Assembly: GCA_003233075.1 (NCBI GenBank)
Contig: QIKQ01000373.1
Coordinates: forward strand, 1 to 8,163
Origin: Gammaproteobacteria bacterium
Lineage (GTDB): Bacteria; Pseudomonadota; Gammaproteobacteria; SZUA-21
DNA length: 8,163 nucleotides
Reading direction: 5' to 3'
Position 1 is the first letter of the stretch. Every line of letters starts with the position of its first letter. A program made the translations under genes and the position numbers. A model generated the notes under the pieces. The model was not told the DNA's origin. It saw nothing but the letters and a program-made list of their open reading frames with translations, and did no database searches. This document shows positions 5,929 to 8,163 of this stretch, piece by piece.

Positions 5929-6537
5929 ATGAAGTACTTAGTCTTTTTAATAATATTCTCGATAAGTGTCAATTCGCATGCGACTGGCATTATAGAAAAA
6001 CCTATTAAACAGGAAAAAGAACAAGTTTTCAGCCCAACGAGTAGTAAAATTTCCGATAAGCAGGCGAAGGAAATTCTAGGAGAAGCAAATAAAATTAGAC
6101 AAGCCGCTTTAGATGGCGACTATGTATACATAATTAAAACAATGCCCAAGCAATTTATTAAACGAATTGGCTCAGACCGAAAAAAATTAGTGAAAGCAGC
6201 TGATGAGCTGGTAACACTCTATAAATCAAAAGAATTGATAACCGAAAAATACGAGCTAAGTAGGCCGAGTCAAATTTTTCAGTTTTCAAATCATGCTCTG
6301 GTTTTTGTAAAAACCTATTCGGTGGTAAAAACCAGTCGAAATAGAGTTTTTACCAAGGGATATTTATTGGCTCTCCAATACAGAACGGATAGTCAATGGT
6401 ATTTTATAGATGGCAAGGGCTTGGCTCAGGCAAATAACTTTAGAAATTTGTTTGGTCATCCCTCTCTATTATTAAAACCACCAGAATATTCGACTAAAGT
6501 AGTCGAGATAAAAAAATCAGGGAAAGTGCCGAAATAA
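5929..6537 (+). CDS. Secreted protein of unknown function, possibly NTF2-like
   Basis: The N-terminus is a standard signal peptide: Lys2, a hydrophobic core (residues 3-14) and a likely signal peptidase I site at SHA-T (after Ala18), so the mature protein should be periplasmic or exported. There is no lipobox cysteine, and the protein has no cysteine at all. A low-complexity linker (about 20-42) leads to a helical segment (43-103) and then a β-rich half with HALVFVKTYSVVKTSR (122-137), YLLALQYRT (145-153) and SQWYFIDGKGL (155-165). Helices followed by a curved sheet ending in 'W-FIDG' suggest an NTF2/SnoaL-like fold, but this is inference. The mature chain is basic. AGGA 13 bases before the ATG is a weak ribosome binding site. 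The gene has its own promoter and converges on the small minus-strand gene. Confidence 0.8.
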   Translation: MKYLVFLIIFSISVNSHATGIIEKPIKQEKEQVFSPTSSKISDKQAKEILGEANKIRQAALDGDYVYIIKTMPKQFIKRIGSDRKKLVKAADELVTLYKSKELITEKYELSRPSQIFQFSNHALVFVKTYSVVKTSRNRVFTKGYLLALQYRTDSQWYFIDGKGLAQANNFRNLFGHPSLLLKPPEYSTKVVEIKKSGKVPK

Positions 6538-6600
6538 GATTGGTCGAGTTGGTTTGAATTTTCTCGGCTAGGCAAACAGAATCAGCTTACCAAGAGTCTA

Positions 6601-6624
6601 AAATTATAAAAAATTAAATAATTT
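6601..6624. terminator. AT-only inverted repeat between convergent genes
   Basis: AAATTAT (6601-6607) pairs with ATAATTT (6618-6624) around a ten-base loop, and it overlaps the stop of the small minus-strand gene. The region is A-rich on the plus strand and so T-rich on the minus strand. It might work as a weak terminator for either gene, but the stem has no G-C pair. Confidence 0.2.
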
Positions 6625-6822
6625 AGTGTGCGCTTAGAGTAAAAGTATATTGTTCTCCAGAATGTATCATTTTGATTTTGTTGAAATACAATTCTTGATT
6701 GATTTCAATATTAGCGACATCTCCCGCTATTGATATAAAACCAGCTCAGTACCACTAACATGTAATATTCCCAATTTGTCATGACCTTTTGCCTCTAAGG
6801 TACTTGTTTTATATTCAGACAT
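6623..6822 (-). pseudogene. Small protein gene (about 66 residues) broken by a one-base frameshift
   Basis: The minus strand has an excellent Shine-Dalgarno (AGGAGGA, 6837-6831) eight bases before an ATG at 6822. The frame reads MSEYKTSTLEAKGHDKLGIL (residues 1-20), then HVSGTELV, and meets TAG at 6729-6727 after 31 codons. Moving to the neighbouring frame at the GTTTTA run (about 6737-6743) continues smoothly as ISIAGDVANIEINQELYF, then NKIKMIHSGEQYTFTLSAH, to TAA at 6625-6623. One extra T in that run would give an intact protein of 66 residues. No membrane helix, signal or known domain is evident; the chain looks β-rich and soluble. It may be a recent pseudogene, a sequencing error in a homopolymer, a programmed frameshift, or a truly 31-residue peptide. 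I do not recognise the family. Confidence 0.6.
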
Positions 6823-6865
6823 GCTAATACTCCTCCTATTTCAGTTTTTACTTGTGTTGCTATTG

Positions 6866-6883
6866 CTTTAACCTAGGTTTAAG
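6866..6883. promoter_or_regulatory. Candidate operator upstream of the small minus-strand gene
   Basis: CTTTAACCT and AGGTTTAAG form an 18-base palindrome with a single mismatched pair and a perfect core AACCTAGGTT. It lies 44-61 bases before the ATG at 6822, a fitting distance for a promoter-proximal regulator site. Function is inferred from symmetry and position. Confidence 0.35.
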
Positions 6884-7277
6884 GCTGAGAAAAGATATCC
6901 ATTCGCTGCGATATAGAAAAAATCTTAGTCTTAAAATTTCGCCAAAAACCGCGCTAGTCTTATATAATCTAATATAGTGAAAAGTAGATACTGAGAGAGT
7001 AGGGTTAATATTCAAAGATAATATTTTCAGCTAGGAGTAGAATTATAAGAAATTAATTAAGCATTTTTGCTGTTTTGTGATATAGATATACCATTTATTA
7101 TCATTGGTCATAGGAAATCCTTTAAATCTCATGAGCTTAGTATTTAGAGAACAAAATAAAATTTATAAATATTATCCAGTTTGACTTTTTTTGTTAGCCA
7201 ATCAAGGTTAAAATGATTCAAATATTAAAACTCACAAACCATTGTAAAATAAGAGTTTACACACCTACTGCGCCAAG

Positions 7278-7294
7278 TGCTGCCAGATGCAGCA
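7278..7294 (+). promoter_or_regulatory. Leader hairpin before the DUF3754 gene
   Basis: TGCTGC (7278-7283) and GCAGCA (7289-7294) form a perfect six-pair, GC-rich stem with a five-base loop (CAGAT). It stands out in AT-rich surroundings and lies 33 bases before the start codon. No T-run follows, so it is not a terminator; a role in leader folding or mRNA stability is possible. Confidence 0.35.
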
Positions 7295-7327
7295 GCTGAC
7301 CAGGGAGATTAAGGAGAATAATTAAAA

Positions 7328-8163
7328 ATGTTAGATTCCAACGTCGATGTTAAAAATACCGATAATGAGCTGGAAGAGTCAAAAGCAGCAACAGGGGTAG
7401 GGCAGCTAGAATCGGAAATTAATGATAATGAAGATATTTTAGAGCGTTTTATTCCTATCACAGAGCAAGATATCATTGATACCCTGGCTGAATCATCAGT
7501 CCTGCAGGGTGATCAAGCTGTCACCTTTAGACGTATTAGTGATATGTTTGTCGCCCTTTATCATGCTCAATTTCACCATAAATTGCGTGATTTAAAGGAT
7601 AGTTACTTACCGTTTAGTCCAGATCGGGACACTATAATAGTTAAAAAAGCCACTGAGCAAGAGCGTGCAGTTTTACTTAATAAATTGGTGGATGATATTC
7701 AAACAGTTTGTGAGCGCGCTAACTTTGAAGTACTTGATAATGAGACTTTAAATGAAGCAATGGCAAAAACATCACCTTATGGTGTTGATGTCTCGGTTAA
7801 TATGGCTGATTTTCAAGAAATGAGTTTGTATTATCGCGGATCTGCTATACGCCACAGTGAAATGCGAAATTGGAAATGGCTGTGGCTGCGTAAACTCAAA
7901 ATTGAAACACCCGTATATCGTCGTTTATTTTTATTGATTAAGCCGAGCGAAGAACAAGAGTCAATCGCGAACAATGCTGATGTAGACGAGCGTTGTGTTT
8001 ATTTAAAATTATTTAAAAACATTCCTCAGTATGATTTGGAAACCTTATTTCCAAATACGACAATTAAGATGAGCCTGTTTGATAAAATCAAATTAAGTAT
8101 TACGGGTGGCGGTGGTACGGTCACTGGAATCGGGGCTTTCATTGCCAAATTAACGGGGGGTGC
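7328..8163 (+). CDS. DUF3754 / TMEM143-family membrane protein, 3' end missing
   Basis: The reading frame is open to the window end (278 codons seen, no stop), so the gene continues beyond it. It belongs to the DUF3754 family related to eukaryotic mitochondrial TMEM143, whose biochemical role is unknown. After an acidic, low-complexity N-terminus (1-38) come the family blocks: ERFIPITEQDIIDTL (39-53), YHAQFHHKLRDLKDSYLPFSPDRDT (78-102, with the PDRDT core), ANFEVLD (131-137), SLYYRGSAIR (166-175), PVYRRLFLLIKP (195-206), VYLKLFKNIPQYDLETLFP (224-242), and KMSLFDKIKLSITGGGGT (247-264). The glycine-rich stretch starting at 260 begins the hydrophobic C-terminal part that should carry membrane helices. 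The start is supported by AAGGAG (7311-7316) 11 bases upstream. The gene has its own long leader and no visible operon partner. Confidence 0.85.
   Translation, partial: MLDSNVDVKNTDNELEESKAATGVGQLESEINDNEDILERFIPITEQDIIDTLAESSVLQGDQAVTFRRISDMFVALYHAQFHHKLRDLKDSYLPFSPDRDTIIVKKATEQERAVLLNKLVDDIQTVCERANFEVLDNETLNEAMAKTSPYGVDVSVNMADFQEMSLYYRGSAIRHSEMRNWKWLWLRKLKIETPVYRRLFLLIKPSEEQESIANNADVDERCVYLKLFKNIPQYDLETLFPNTTIKMSLFDKIKLSITGGGGTVTGIGAFIAKLTGG

Larger units (their letters stand above)
6823..7327. other. Non-coding stretch between divergent genes
   Basis: About 500 bases separate the small minus-strand gene from the DUF3754 gene. It holds the Shine-Dalgarno of the small gene, an imperfect 18-base palindrome (6866-6883), the short palindrome CTCATGAG (7128-7135), a GC-rich hairpin (7278-7294) and the ribosome binding site at 7311-7316. 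A 28-codon frame from ATG 7213 to TGA 7299 is the only small plus-strand candidate I noticed, and it is weak. No promoter with good spacing could be placed. Confidence 0.5.

Noticed and set aside
7213..7299. 28-codon plus-strand frame in the DUF3754 leader (MIQILKLTNHCKIRVY...)
   Set aside because: AAGG five bases upstream is a weak ribosome site, the composition is unremarkable, and the end overlaps the leader hairpin. Not enough to call a gene or an attenuator peptide.

Overview
The window looks like AT-rich chromosomal DNA from a gammaproteobacterium. This rests on a PilV-PilW-PilX set of type IV minor pilins, a Pseudomonas-type glycine oxidase (ThiO) beside that set, and Shine-Dalgarno-led genes separated by AT-rich spacers. 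I cannot name the order or genus. Nothing here is a phage, integron, CRISPR array or intact insertion sequence.

Layout. Positions 1-475 are non-coding and hold a 126-base element closed by a 15-base inverted repeat, with a second hairpin inside it. Positions 476-1291 (+) encode an unrecognised 271-residue cytoplasmic-looking protein. After a 320-base spacer comes a tight minus-strand operon, read from 3635 down to 1612: pilV-like, pilW-like, pilX-like, with gaps of 12 and 2 bases. Divergent from it is thiO (3878-4969, +), which ends in a clear intrinsic terminator (5080-5109). Next is a Fur-superfamily regulator of the Irr type (5285-5710, +), preceded by a promoter that overlaps a palindrome. 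A secreted protein of unknown function follows (5929-6537, +), also with an AT palindrome at its promoter. Convergent to it is a small gene on the minus strand (6623-6822), which has a perfect Shine-Dalgarno but is broken by an apparent one-base frameshift. A 505-base non-coding stretch leads to a DUF3754/TMEM143-family membrane protein (from 7328, +), cut off by the window end.

How the genes relate. The three pilins would form part of the priming or tip complex of a type IV pilus. Their usual partners FimU/FimT and PilY1 are not beside them. ThiO would supply dehydroglycine for the thiazole half of thiamine; its link to the pilins is positional, as I recall it from Pseudomonas. The Irr-like protein suggests iron- or haem-responsive control, possibly of itself and its downstream neighbour. 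The other genes share no evident pathway.

The observations most worth following are the 20-145 structured element, the frameshifted small gene, the minor-pilin operon without PilY1 and with unusual cleavage sites, and the cysteine-free Irr-like regulator with its promoter palindromes. I saw no clearly new multi-gene system.
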